DNA of 64,000 nt from Excoecaria cochinchinensis (lineage: Eukaryota; Streptophyta; Magnoliopsida; Malpighiales; Euphorbiaceae), in contig CANTUQ010000119.1 in assembly GCA_947683425.1 (NCBI GenBank), positions 7,897,501 through 7,961,500 on the forward strand, in the 5' to 3' direction. Position numbers and translations under genes: made by a program. Positions 1 to 11,372 of the stretch are shown piece after piece (positions within the stretch are counted from its first letter, which is position 1; every line of letters begins with the position of its first letter). The notes beneath the pieces are model-generated. The model was not told the DNA's origin, searched no databases, and worked only from the letters and a program-made list of their open reading frames with translations.

Positions 1-879
1 AAGTGTTTCGTTTCTGTGCACCTTTTGGTTAGAATTCCGGTCCTGTTTCTAATGATAGAATATTAGTGCAAGAATTGATTCGAATTTTGGATAGACTGAC
101 TGCTCCTAGGATTTCTCAAGGTTTTGTTCAGAGTGTACCTCAGTAAAGAAAGGTGTCGAGTAAGTGGATGAGTATTTGGATTTTATAAGGTTTTGGTAGT
201 ACTCTATATGCCTGTCAGCTATCTCCAGAAAAGTGTTTGAATAAAAGCATCTTGAATCATGGGGATGGGACAAAATGCATCATTATAGCATCAATTGCAT
301 CACTCTGCATACATGAATCATCTCAATCTCATTACATCATCATCATCCCTTTGACAATACATGATAAGCATATGCATATATGTTTTGATTGAGAGAAAGC
401 TGACAGGGTATATATGTACTATTTGATATTAAGATTAAGGGTAAAAATGGCGCGCTCAGCAATCGTTTAGGAAAGTGTTTTGTGTTTGATTAAAGATTGA
501 ACAGAAAGAGTATTTTGGGACTGTAAAAAGGATTTTAAAGTTTGATAGGAGTGTTAATGGTAAAGGGAAACGTAAGTATGATGGACATCTTTTAAGTAGT
601 GAAGGATTTATGTATCAATTGGCGAAGTTAGTTGGTTTATGTGTAAAGTGTTCAGGTTTTGATTTCAGTCGGTCATTTGAGTAATGATTGTTCTGATGAA
701 TGTGTTTGATTCGAATATAAGAAAGTGATTTAAGAGTATAGCAATGGCGATAAGTGTAAGTAAGTGAATAGTTTTAGAATGCAATGTATGAGTCTGACGG
801 TGAGTCGAAGTGTTATTTTGGAGTTTTTTTTCTGGTGTATGTGAATTTCGAGGACGAAATTCTTTTAGGAGGGAAGATT
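1..879 (+). mobile_element. Element F, 3' end of internal region (Tekay-like, truncated by window edge)
   Basis: This is the sequence just upstream of a 3' LTR. Positions 847-864 hold AATTTCGAGGACGAAATT, the motif that ends pol in Tekay chromoviruses, and 866-879 is a purine-rich tract leading into the LTR. Unlike D, A and L in this window, no integrase or chromodomain coding precedes it. Positions 3-146 read as a short open stretch with one internal stop (ends with TAA at 144-146, containing ILVQELIRILDRLTAPR) that I do not recognise. Positions 147-846 look non-coding. F may be a non-autonomous derivative, but its body lies outside the window. Confidence 0.6.
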
Positions 880-2299
880 TGTAACACCCCGAAATGTACC
901 CTAGAAGGATTTGTGTATTTTCGGGGATTTTGATAATCGAAATCGTGTGATGTGATGGTCGGAGTGATTAAGTAGTAGGAAAAGATATGATCAGAATTAA
1001 GAAAAAGAAAGCCAAGAGTATTTCGGTAATTTTGCATATAGGGATTTAATTGAGTGGAATAAATAAATATGAGGGCTAAATTTTGAGAATGGATCATTGT
1101 TATGCCGAATGTATGTAAGTTGTGGTTTTAGGTGTGTCGAAAGGACGAATTCGGCATTAGTGCAAAAGTTTCGGCAAATGCGGCCAATTGCAATTTTGTA
1201 AGGTATTAATTTAGGACTTAATTGAAGGGGATAAGATTTAATTGTGGGCCAATGTAAAATTATATATATGTATTATGTGAAGGAAGGATTAAAAAGGAAT
1301 TAAGGGACCAAAAGGGGAAAATACCATAAAAAAATCTATTGAGGACCAATAGGAGGAGGACAAGTGGCATTTGGGATAAGTTTGACTTAATTAAGAGAGA
1401 GTGAGAGCAGATTTCTGCTCATTTCCCCTCTCCTTCACGTTTTGCCTTCTCCTTTTTCCCTTCCTCTTCCTCTTCTTCTTCATCCCACGCCAGCCCCTCT
1501 CTCTCTTCTTGCAAGCCCAAGTTGTGTATATTGGATTGTAGCTCAAGCATTTGTATGAGAGATTAGAGATAGAAGGGTAAGTTATAACTTTCTGATTTCT
1601 GCAATTCCTCTCTGGTTAATTAGAAACCCTAATTAATGTTATGTATTTTCTTGATGAGGAAATTTGAGTGGTGAATCTATGGAAGAGTATATGAGCAAGG
1701 AAGTACTACCATTTAAGCTAGTGGAGCAAAGGAGCTAAGGTTTGGGAACTTTTTATTTATGTATGATTTTGATTATATTCATGAGTTGTTTAAGTAATTT
1801 GAATGTGTTGGTGATGATCTTTGATGATGGTAGTGAGTGTTGGTTTTAATTTGATAAAAAGTGCATGTGAATAGGATTTTGGTGAGGACTGTGTTAGGTT
1901 ACACTTGACCCCTCTTTGGTTATTAGGCTATATCGGGAGTTTTAGATTCCAAATGGTATGAAACCAGTTCCTTTGGAAAGCTAAGATATATTTCTACATA
2001 TGTGTTAGAAATAGGTTTGAGCTAATTGTAACTCTAAGTGTCCGAAAAATGGTCAAGAAGTAGACCTATCTTCTTTGGACGGGTTCAGAGAAGCACTGTG
2101 GGTTGTTTAGATCATATCTGAATCTATAGATGTCCGATTGACCTGTAATTTGTTGCATTTGGAAGTTAACATCCTATAGAACATTTTTTAAGAAGGAAGT
2201 TTTGGCTAAAAATGAGTTCTAGACTTTGATATAGGCTGTACAAAACTGTGGAGTGAACCAGACCCGAAATTTTGCTTCTGTTTTGCAATATTTTGGTAT

Positions 2300-2404
2300 G
2301 TCACGGTGGCAACCAAAATGGTTACCACCGTGACCTATGAAAATGCAGGGCAGAATGCTCATTTTTGGATCTCACGGTGACAACCAATTGGTTACCACCG
2401 TGAC
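2300..2404. repeat. Two hairpins of the GTCACGGTGG family in F LTR
   Basis: Positions 2300-2334 and 2372-2404 each form a near-perfect inverted repeat. The left arm is GTCACGGTGGCAACC (or close to it) and the right arm GGTTACCACCGTGAC, with a few bases between. The surrounding LTR is AT-rich, so these stand out as GC-rich islands. Their role is unknown. Confidence 0.85.
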
Positions 2405-2901
2405 CACCTCCTAATATGCATAATTTGAGTGTTTTTCTTCCCGAAACGTACCCGAACTTCATGGTAAGTTCCTATAGCATGTCTAACTCATTTCTAACCT
2501 TAGGAAATGAGTATGTGGGTGGTCATTAATCCAAATTGTAAGTGATTAAAGCTATAACATAAGAGTTTAATAATGAAATTAAGTGTATACATATATGCTT
2601 TTAATTATCGAACAGGATATGCCTGTGGTATTGATCGTGTATGATATGAACAAGTATGCATAATCATGAATTGAGTTTGTTTAATGGAAAATGCATATAA
2701 GGGATATGGGTAATGAATACGTGATTTAAGTAATTGCCTAACAATATTATATGATGCATGCATTGGTAATACATGTTATTAGAATGTGTTAATATGCAAG
2801 GTATTCATGATACTATAACGGTTCATGTGGATGTTTGAGTGTCTTTATAATATGATACGATTAAATGTGAAGATTGGCATTCTGTTTTGAGGGTTTGGTA
2901 T

Positions 2902-3154
2902 GTCACGGTGGCAATGAATGTGGTTACCACCGTGACCTACCGTATATTTGCATTCTGTTTTGGGGTTCTGGTATGTCACGGTGGCAATGAAATGGGTTAC
3001 CACCGTGACCTACCTTTGGTTTGCATTCTGCTTTGGAGTTTGGTATGTCACGGTGGCAATGGATTTGATTACCACCGTGACCTACCTCAGAGATGTATTC
3101 TGTTTTGGGGGTTTTTGTATGTCACGGTGGCAATGGAATGGGTTACCAACGTGA
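2902..3154. repeat. Four tandem units (about 73 bp) each carrying the GTCACGGTGG hairpin
   Basis: Hairpins start at 2902, 2975, 3047 and 3121, giving a 72-74 bp period. Each unit has a spacer (roughly GCATTCTGTTTTGGGG) followed by a left arm GTCACGGTGGCAA, a variable loop and a right arm TTACCACCGTGAC. The arms are conserved and the loops differ. The last unit has one mismatch in its right arm (CCAACGTGAC). The same hairpin occurs twice about 600 bp upstream in this LTR but in no other LTR of the window. Confidence 0.88.
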
Positions 3155-3665
3155 CCTACCCTAATTTTGTAATGAGTATTTATTCGTTAAATGCAGTGGT
3201 TTGAATGTGGAACTAATGATTTTGCGTGCACAATAACATTGGATTATTGCTTCGTTCTGATAGAGTATAAAGTATTTTTGAGTGATTAATGATTTCAGTA
3301 TGATTTATATGATTTTTGGGATATGCGGATGTGAGTACAAGTCTCTGAACAGGATAAAGGTAACTCTGACTTACGTATTGTACTTTCGTTTTTATCTGTA
3401 AATGGTCTTGTTTATAGTATGTGTATATGAATATGAGTTTGAATTCCGGAATACTGCGGCTGAAGTATGTGTATATTAATGTGAATATGTCCATTGTACT
3501 CTGGATTAAATATGATGATATTTATATACTGTCTGAGATGACACCTGATTTGAATGATGCATGACCTGCGAGAGTCAGTCTAGTGGATAGTTAGGCATGC
3601 CTAATAGAGTCTTTGTAGCTGCAGCGCCCTTTGAACGATTTGGACCCTGATCAGGTCCCACGACT

Positions 3666-3816
3666 GGTTCCTCGCGAACCCTTTGATATGAAATGTTTTT
3701 GGATTGTGGAAAAAGATGATGTTGCTTTTCGACTTGTACCTGTATGGTACATTATATTATATGTTCCCTCTGAGATTTACCCGATCAGAGATCGGGCTAT
3801 ATGTTCCCTCATGAGG
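3666..3816. repeat. String of short hairpins in F LTR
   Basis: Successive perfect short inverted repeats are visible: GGTTC/GAACC at 3666-3680, GTACC/GGTAC at 3736-3750, CCCGAT/ATCGGG at 3780-3796 and the palindrome CCTCATGAGG at 3807-3816. Most loops are about 5 bases. The matching part of LTRs L, A and H also holds a row of small hairpins with different arm sequences. Confidence 0.7.
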
Positions 3817-4528
3817 TCTCCTCCTCAGTACTCGTTATCCACTATTATGAGTCAGCATGTATTTTGATGGTTTGTTTTATTCTGTTTTGAAATAGCCATC
3901 AGAATGTGATATCTGAATGAACAAGAATTAGTTTATATGTATATGAATATGACTACGGGCTTCAGAAGGTAAATCTATATTTAGTAAACATGACTTTTCA
4001 GTTAACATGATTATCCGTACTTGGCATGTGATTTGTTATTAGTTTCTGAATGCTTTGAAATGATACGATCGATGTATTTATGTATATGAGTTAAGCATGG
4101 TTTTATTGTGTATAAGCATGTGAATCAGATCGGTTGTGAGGGTAAGTATATAAGGTGTAATCGTACTTTCTGCATGGTTTTGATATGAATGTGAAGTGAT
4201 GTGATTATGCCTTCAGTCTCCGTTATGGGAGTGTTTACAGCATGATATGCTATGTATTAGAGTTGTGCAGCAGAAGTGTGGTATTTGGATGTTTTCTTGG
4301 GTATATGGCTCAGCATGATAACATTGGTGTCGTGTTTTGGGATTATGACTGTTTTGGCCCATTCCTGACATATGTATATGATTATATGTGTGAGTTTCCG
4401 AATGAATGCCTTTACTATGCAAGTCTGTTTAGATATGTGTTTTGAATATCCGCAATTGCCATTTGAATGTATTTGGCCTCGACGACCATTGTGAATGGCC
4501 GTCCATATTATTATGTTTGTTTTCCCCA

Positions 4529-4546
4529 CTAAGCGTTATCGCTTAG
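4529..4546. other. Conserved LTR stem-loop (CTAAGCG/CGCTTAG)
   Basis: A perfect 7-bp stem with a 4-base loop lies about 430 bp before the LTR end and about 30 bp before a CCTGTGCAGGT motif. The same structure is at 10650-10668 (H), 57361-57379 (L) and 36382-36399 (A), each time next to the same flanking motif. In A both arms have changed together, so pairing is preserved. Confidence 0.75.
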
Positions 4547-4978
4547 CACGGGTTCTTTTTCCTGTGCAGGTGGCAGGTTTGCTTCTGTTCGAGTCGTGCA
4601 TCTGCAGAGTCGGCCACATAGGAGTTAGAAGTGATGTATTTTGTTGAATTTCTGTAGCCTGGATTTTGTAATTCTGATGAATATGTATATGTAATAATAT
4701 GTAAAGATACTTATATAATATTCTGAGCCATGTAAATATTTGTATAGCGATGTTTGGAGAATAACTTCTATTGTATGCTTGTAAGTTTTCACAACTGTAT
4801 GCTTTTGATTAGTGTATGCGCATTTGCGAAATATGCATGTCCAAATCTACTCCTCAAGTTTTAAATTCTTCCGTATTTTAGTATGCTTTGTCTCGCTTCA
4901 GTCCGGTAACACACCTACTCATACGGCCTCCTACTCCATTGCGGATGGGTTCGTCCACGTATGAGTTGGGGTGTTACA

Positions 4979-5345
4979 GTGCAGGTGCGGAAGGTGTTTT
5001 GCTTTGGGAGAGTCACCGCCAATCAAGCCAACACAGGAAGGTTTAGTGTAGGGCTTAGCTTTTGTAATCCTTAATGATTCTTTTGTATAGAACTCTCATG
5101 TATCAGTTTCTATAGTAGCTTCCGCATTTGTATATTTTTGATATGTAATTATCTTTTGTATTAGCCAGTTTGATCAAAACATTATTGTAATGATTTTTGT
5201 TATATTAATGTATGATCAGCTGTTGCTCCTGTCGTTTTGCAAAGTTTTTAATTACCTTGTATTCATGTATGTATGTTATGAATGAATGTATGATTTGTAT
5301 TATATCTGTGTGGTGGCACCTTGACTCATATGGCATCTCACTCCT
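4979..5345 (+). mobile_element. Remnant of LTR G, the insertion target of F
   Basis: The sequence continues GTGCAGGTGCGG, then follows the same order as the end of solo LTR H read on its minus strand: GGGAGAGTC, CAAGCCAACACAG, TTCTTTTGTAT, CTTCCGCATTTGTATA and finally GACTCATATGGCATCTCACTC. F has thus landed inside an older, related Tekay LTR, immediately 3' of where its stem-loop should be. Similarity stops at about 5345, some 40 bp before the expected LTR end, so G is truncated or too eroded to follow. Confidence 0.7.
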
Positions 5346-6290
5346 CGAAAAGTCATTTGAAAAGTTGGGACTTTCCACCAAGTTGTGCAACTCTTTGAAG
5401 AAAGGACATGACTTTTAGAACATTATAAATGTTAATTTCAACTGAAATTTTAATAGGAGGGGATTTTTAACTAATTTATTTTCTGTAAGTTTGAAGAATA
5501 GTTTTTTTATATACTTAAAGTTCTAAGTTAGATTTTATTTTTTGAAGAAGAAGACCAAGGAGGAGAAAATTTATTACAAGGGTTTGAGAAAAGGGTTGAG
5601 AGATTTCTTTCTACTTACTCTTATCTTTTACTTTCTTCTGTATAATTAAAAGAATTTTATTTAATGAACTTGAATTATATTAATGTCATCTACTTCCATT
5701 TATGTTAGTAATCTTTGAATGCAGAATTTTCTATTAGTATTATTTGCATGATCATTATAAGTTAAGGTAGAATTGAGAGGTTAATTTTAACATACATCTA
5801 ATAGGAATTCATTATTAAAGCATAACTAGAGAAATCAGTATGTTGAGATAATTGTTATAGGTTGGTGATTATTCTTAAAATATGTAATTGAGATTAACTA
5901 GTTCATTAATGAGAATTAAGGATTAGCATTTCAATTGTATATTTTAGGCATTTTAGTTCATGGTCGAGAGAGTGGATTAGAATAATATTCCAATTTGGCT
6001 TACTTATGAGATTACATTTATATTAAAATGATGAAATCAAGTTTCAAAATCATTAGTTCTTGATTATATACTTTGTCTTCTTTGATTATCATTAACTAGG
6101 TTTAATTAAGTTACATGATAAAAATAGTTTAGAGTTAACTTACAAATTAATGAACATTGTAAACAAGATTAAAATTGAGTAGTAATAGTGTGCAATATTA
6201 ATCTACATTCCTCGTGGGATTGACATCTTTTGTACTATAATCGGTGCACCGTATACTTGCGGAATTAGCGTGTAGAAATATGCCTAACAA
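5346..6290 (+). other. AT-rich non-coding stretch, possible LTR 3' end at about 6290
   Basis: No coding sequence is apparent. The last 110 bp (TCCTCGTGGGATTGACATC, then GGTGCACCGTATACTTGCGG, ending AACA at 6290) resemble the U5 end of a plant LTR, in which a phrase like 'CGTGGGATTCGAC' is common. I could not place a matching 5' end or a target duplication. The identification as an LTR is inference only. Confidence 0.3.
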
Positions 6291-6965
6291 CAATAGATTG
6301 TGTGTACGTAATGAATTATGTGTGTGAAATATATGCACAAAGCTATATACATGAAATTCATGCAAAGAATTAGGTACATGAATTCTATGTAAAGAATTGC
6401 ATATGTAGCATGTAAGCAAAAGATCATATGTATAAAAAATACACACACAGGACATATGTGTAAATCACATACAAGGAAATTGTGTGTGCGTGGCACATTA
6501 CATCAAAAACGTATAAAGAATTGTCTGTGAATTATTTGTGGCATTGTGTACAAAGACTATGAGCAAATATTTATCATGCCAAAAGAATTATAGGTGTGTG
6601 AGCCATGCAAAAAGTGTGCTTATAGGATATGTGCATAATTTGTGATAAAACTGTACATGTGAGATACATGTCAATGTGCTCACGAAATACATGAAAAGAA
6701 TGTGCACAGAGAATACACACAATAAATGTTTATAACAAATGGAGTTTAGAAGACTATGTATGCAAGAGTATCTGCAGATACTCAAATGGTGAAAGAATCT
6801 TGCCAAAGATTTTATGTACAAAAGACGTATACAGACAATTATGTATGCAAAACTCTTTGTAAAATATTTACTACACCAATATGTAAAAACATTGGCAGAA
6901 AGCATATGTGCAAAGAATATTGCATGGTGTGTATGCAAAGGATCATCTGCATGAATATTGACAAG
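6291..6965. repeat. Degenerate ATACAAAGAATTRTGTG-type array
   Basis: The stretch is built from loosely repeated words such as TGCAAAGAATT, ATGTGTG, GTATACAAA and CATATGTG at roughly 20-25 bp spacing. It has no clean period. Similar runs occur at 8331-8740, 9560-9710, 19905-20090 and 42975-43045. Short open frames here follow from the low-complexity composition and are not convincing genes. Confidence 0.6.
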
Positions 6966-8330
6966 AAATACCCCAAGGTTGTGAATTGATTGTGACCTAT
7001 TAGGTACCCCAAACTTAAGCTTTTATCTACCCTTGAGCGCACTGAATGAACCACATTCTCAACTGATTCAATCTCAGCGAATTAAGGGGTCATTCCTAAT
7101 GAAGGGCAATAAGATAACTATGCTAATATCAATATTTACTTAACTAATGCATAAACACAAGGCATACCAGGCAATCTTTATGTGTGTGTACGAATGGCCA
7201 AAATAGAATTTTCACCATTTGAAAGCAAATTCTAGATGCAAGATTAAGGATAAGACTCAGCTTGAATGCATAAATGCACTCATGACTTCCTACTCGAAAC
7301 TCAATAAACACCATATGCCTCTTCCTATATACCAAACCTTATTAGAAGGTCATCTCTGCAAAATGAGATAAGACTGAATCGAGAATCAAGAGGTCTTACA
7401 TTGTTTGTAATGTTAGGCTTTGGTAGATAGCTATCAAGGAAGGACTAGGTTCCTAGAGAAAAATGACTGCCACTTTATTTGACTAATGGAAGAATATTCC
7501 TAGCTCAGTTGCGCATTGTCAAAGTATTATTGCATTTGGACTTGGTAACATTTTAGCTCATCAAGATTAGAATAACAATTGAGGTTGAAAAGGTAACCAT
7601 TAGGACCTATCAAGGGATACTAGCTCTACCCTTTTTTTGGGTATCTCAAGTTTATCTCTTTAATTACAAGCTTATATTTCTATTTACATAAAAGACTGAC
7701 AAGGATTAAACCCCTTTTTCCTAAAGTGTAAACCTATCTTTGCTAAAGCGGCCAATCTTCTAAAGAGAGGCAAAACATTTTAGGCAAAAGGTAATTTAAA
7801 TGTGTGTAACAATAAAAACCGGTACTCTTTTAGTATACCAAAGAAAAGGCTCAATGGGCTAGCAAGGGATTGCAAAATAAGGGTAGGAAAAAGTCACTTA
7901 GAGAGCTATACAAAGAAGGGCTGCCTAAATCATTTTCTAGCTTCTGTCTTATCCCGGGGTTGCTTTGATGGGTAATCGAAAAGATTCTGGTCCTCTTAGT
8001 GGGTTTCATCAAATCCTATAATTGTAACTAGTTTTTGTCTATTTATTTTCAAAACGTCCTCAAGGTGCTCTGAAATTAGAAATTGCCTGGTATATTTAGG
8101 GTTTTCATGTGGTCCAACAATTAGAGATAAAACATATTTATCCTTTGCTTAACTCAAATTGGAATGAAATGTAAATTTCTAAAGTTGAGGTTAAAGCAAT
8201 TCATAGTCAAGAATTACTAAAACAAAATCAAACTTTGGATTTAGGATACCTTACTAGGTGCAATCATGTCGATATTTTGGGGTACAACTCGACAAAAAAT
8301 TTTGGTATCATAATTTATATACACAAGTGA
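6966..8330. other. Unclassified non-coding block, probably degraded retroelement
   Basis: No open frame is longer than about 60 codons and no recognised domain is present. Read on the minus strand it ends with AAGCTTAAGTTTGGGGTACC (from about 7020 downward), which resembles purine-rich motifs found after pol in Athila-type elements. It is bounded on both sides by the degenerate arrays. The assignment to a class is uncertain. Confidence 0.3.
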
Positions 8331-8740
8331 TGGGTGAGTATACAAAGAATTGTGTGTGAAATAATGTGCAAAAAGTTATGTATACAAACTATGTTCCAAG
8401 AACCATGTAAGGTGCACATTGAAATACAAGGGTTTGCATATGAAGAAGTCATGTAAGGGATTATGTACAAGAGAATACTTATGTGGAAAACATATCGTAC
8501 AAAAGCAAAATATATACAAATATGTGTGTGTAAAACACATACAAAAAACTACTTGTGTTGGGTATGTACATGAAATCACTAAAAACATATATACAAAGCA
8601 TTGTGCACATAGAACTTTTAAGCATGTCAAATATAATTATGAAGAAATACATGTGCAAGATACTCCTGAGAAACTATGTGCAGGAATGTATACTACATGC
8701 AAAAAATGCATAGACTACACCGTAGATGGTTATGGGATCC
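8331..8740. repeat. Second degenerate ATACAAAGAATT-type array with conserved flank
   Basis: The composition and words match 6291-6965 (for example ACAAAGAATTGTGTGTG at 8342). The array is followed at about 8710 by ATAGACTACACCGTAGATGG. The analogous arrays in B and E are followed by ATAGACCACATCCCAGGTGG and ATAGATCGCGCCCTAGGTGA, so array and flank may form one dispersed unit. Confidence 0.55.
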
Positions 8741-9573
8741 AGTTATGGGTGCGACTTAGTTGCTGTCTCGCAAATTTCCACTTTAGAACTCCATTTTCAA
8801 GTAATCTTCTTTCCTCTAGGTATCTCCTTTTAGTTTTTTTTCTCTTGCATTCTTTCTAAGCTCTGTTATTATTTCTAAAGAGATCATCCGTCTCTGTTGT
8901 CTATGGGCTAAAAATAGCCTACTCCTTCACCAATTGCCCCTATAGTTGATGTGTTTAAGAACCCGGACAAGTGTCACCTTGGTTACCATATTTTGTTCTG
9001 TGAGTTCTCAAAGATGACTCAACTTGGCTCATACGTTATGTTGGGAACTGCGCAGTGTCAGGGTGTGTGCTCTCATATCTCCATTTTATACATCAAAGAT
9101 CATGCCCCCTGCCTGAAGAGTTATAGGTGTTATTGTCATTGTACCGTTGTTACTGTCATTACTGCCTTGGAATCAATAATAGGTGAATGGACTATAACAA
9201 TTGCTGTAGAGGTACCCTCAACCGCTATTGGTTGGACCTGACCAGCGACGGGAGCTATAAGCTACATTCCTGGAGCTAATGCCAAAGTGGAAGCCATCTT
9301 ACTAATCATAGACATCACCCTCCTCTCAAAATTTTCAGAATTATTTTCTAGGTCCTGGGGGTCAGAAATGCTAGTTGTCTATGGAGAGTCTGCCATTACT
9401 ATAGAGGTTCTCCTTCTAATGTTATGTCTGAGTCCGAATATAACCTTGAACCTAGTTCTAACTCGCTGGTCTCTTACTCTAAAAACTCCTAGTAGGGTGA
9501 TTCCTAGATCCCTTAAACCACTTAGATGAATGATCTTCGATGGCTTCAAAATAAATTGGTTATTATGATGCAT
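8741..9573 (-). pseudogene. gag: Element C: decayed Tat-type gag N-terminus
   Basis: Read on the minus strand, a start codon at 9396-9394 begins MADSP, a stop, then a segment with FERRVMSMISKMASTLAL. This aligns with the N-terminal coiled region of gag in the intact Tat element E (MANPS, then FEARMIAMMGNLAATIAG), including the position of the Met. Upstream, the word TPLLGLTELVSDQ in E has a counterpart here (ITLLGVFRVRDQ). Several stops follow before 8900 and no capsid domain can be traced. Gag would form the virus-like particle of the element; this copy cannot. Confidence 0.6.
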
Positions 9574-10228
9574 GTGAAAAATTATATTTACATAATGAGA
9601 TGTGCATGCAAAGAATTATATGCACAGAATGGAATGCACACATAAAAAATTATAGAGACAAGAATGAGATATACACCTTCCATTATATGGTAAAAATTAT
9701 ACGTACAAAATGTACATGTTTTATTATTTATTTGTTGTTTCAAAATTAATTAATTTTTTTAGGCATCAAAAACCTGTAAGCAGCACGAACAAATGCATAC
9801 AAGCGAAAAGAAAATCTTCTCAACCTTATTACTCCCACACACGAGGTCGTGCAGTCTTTTTTTTGGGTGGGCTTAGTTCATGGGTTAACAGTGAACCCAA
9901 TGAACGCATATGGTTCACGGCGGCAAGCCGGTAGCATAACCTCTACTTATTTAATTAAATAATCCAAGTAAACTGAAATGTGCTCACATGAAAGCCTTTG
10001 ATGAGCAGACATTTAAATTTATTTGGATTTATTCAATACATAAAGGCCTATATCACAAGCAATGTATTACATCGTATGCCCCCTAGTGGAAGTATCTAGT
10101 GCCATTACATGGGATTTTGGTCTGGTGGTACAGCTTTAAAGCTACCCAAGTATGATCCCTGCCAATAGGTCTAACTCATCATGAGTATAGCGACTGGTCG
10201 GGTCATCATTTGATATACCAAATGGTAT
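9574..10228 (-). mobile_element. Element C leader region, distal part
   Basis: The order of motifs matches the leader of E (50640-51120): CACACACGAGGTCGTGCAGTC, GGGTTAACAGTGAACCCAATG, CATGAAAGCCTTTGATGA, CCTAGTGGAAGTATCTA, CTACCCAAGTATGATCCCTGCC, then GATATACCA. It is non-coding. A degenerate array of ACAAAGAATT type sits at 9560-9710. The leader continues at 12848 after the inserted solo LTR H. Confidence 0.75.
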
Positions 10229-10233
10229 TAGGC
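10229..10233. repeat. Target-site duplication TAGGC (left) of solo LTR H
   Basis: The same five bases TAGGC occur at 12843-12847 directly after the LTR. Joining the flanks restores the leader order seen in E (TATACCA... GGCTTGGGCTGG). Confidence 0.85.
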
Positions 10234-10649
10234 TGTAACACCCCCTACCCATACGTAGGCATACCTATCCTCCTTGAGTGAGAAGCCGTATGAGTCGGGT
10301 GTGTCACCAATCATAAAAAGATACAAAGCATACATTCATACATAATAACCATACATCATTATGAGGAAATTAAAACTTTCCTAAGCATCAGAATATTCCA
10401 TCATTATAATAACAAAATTCATTACAAAGATGTCCTGATCAAAGTCAGAATAAGATAATTACATAACCCAAAAGTATATAAATGCGGAAGCTTTACAAAA
10501 ATAATGGTATAAAGGGAGTTCCGATACAAAAGAATCAGTCATGCTATCAAAAATAAAGCCCTAACACTAATCCCTCTGTGTTGGCTTGACTGGTGAAGAC
10601 TCTCCCAAAAGAACATCATCCTCCGCACCTGCACGGATAAAACACCGTG

Positions 10650-10668
10650 CTAAGCGATAAACGCTTAG
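10650..10668. other. Conserved LTR stem-loop in H
   Basis: CTAAGCG and CGCTTAG pair across a 5-base loop. A GCACCTGCACGG motif lies just to its left, equivalent to the motif beside the F stem-loop. Confidence 0.75.
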
Positions 10669-11372
10669 TGGGGAACACACAACAAAAGAGTGAACGGCCA
10701 TTCACAATGGTCGCCGATGCCATACACATACAATATGACAAATGCGGATAATGATATTAGCTATATAATCATACTTGCATAATAAAGACATGCATTCAGA
10801 AGTTCACATCCACATTCATTTACACTTTAATTGCTTTCTCAAACTTATCATTATACGCATCCAAATACCAAAATTCTCGTAATCATATCAAAGTGGAACA
10901 AAACAAAAAGAGCACCTGCTGACTCACAATAGTGGATAATGAGTAAACGCATAGCGTACCTTACGGGCATGAATCGAACGCATAGCGTACCTTACGGGTA
11001 TGAATCAGAAATCATTTTATTTTTGTCGCATTCAAAACATTTTACAAAGGGGACCTTAAATAAGATCCAAAACGCATAAGGGGTTCGCGAGGAACCAAAC
11101 GGAGACCTGATCGGGGTCCAGACAGAACTGAGGGCTGCAGCTAAGAGACTCTATTAGGCATGCCTAACTATCCACTAGATTGACTCTCGCAGGTCATGTA
11201 TAATACAATTCATATTTCAAAGTACAGCATACAATTCATCTGAAGAATCATGGTATCACTCATATAAAAGCATATAAAAGCATGACATGTATCATACATT
11301 AGTATATGTCTATTCAGAAGAGATACGAAATTCATTTTTAGTTAAAACTGGGCAATTTGGCCAAAAACCAGG

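Larger units (their letters stand above)
880..4978 (+). mobile_element. 3' LTR of element F (Tekay-like, 4.1 kb)
   Basis: The LTR starts TGTAACACCCCGAAATG and ends GGGGTGTTACA, so the ends are inverted repeats bounded by TG and CA. The length of 4099 bp is long but within the range of Tekay-type LTRs. Related LTRs H, A and L share its 3' third: the block around 3570-3660 (GCATGCC, TATCCACTAG and TGACTCTCGCAGG on the opposite strand) and the stem-loop at 4529-4546. A pyrimidine-rich stretch at about 1395-1510 lies where the 5' transcribed leader would be expected. The five bases after the LTR (GTGCA) would be the target duplication, but the other copy is out of view. Confidence 0.85.

Noticed and set aside
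2887..3204. 105-codon frame with a repeated WYVTVAM motif
   Set aside because: It is the translation of the 73-bp hairpin array in the F LTR.
8419..8859. 146-codon plus-strand frame rich in K, Y, C and H
   Set aside because: It follows from the degenerate ATACAAAGAATT array, which lacks stops in one frame; no domain is recognisable.
8951..9241. 96-codon plus-strand frame with several cysteines
   Set aside because: It overlaps the decayed C gag region on the other strand; the composition matches no known zinc-finger pattern.
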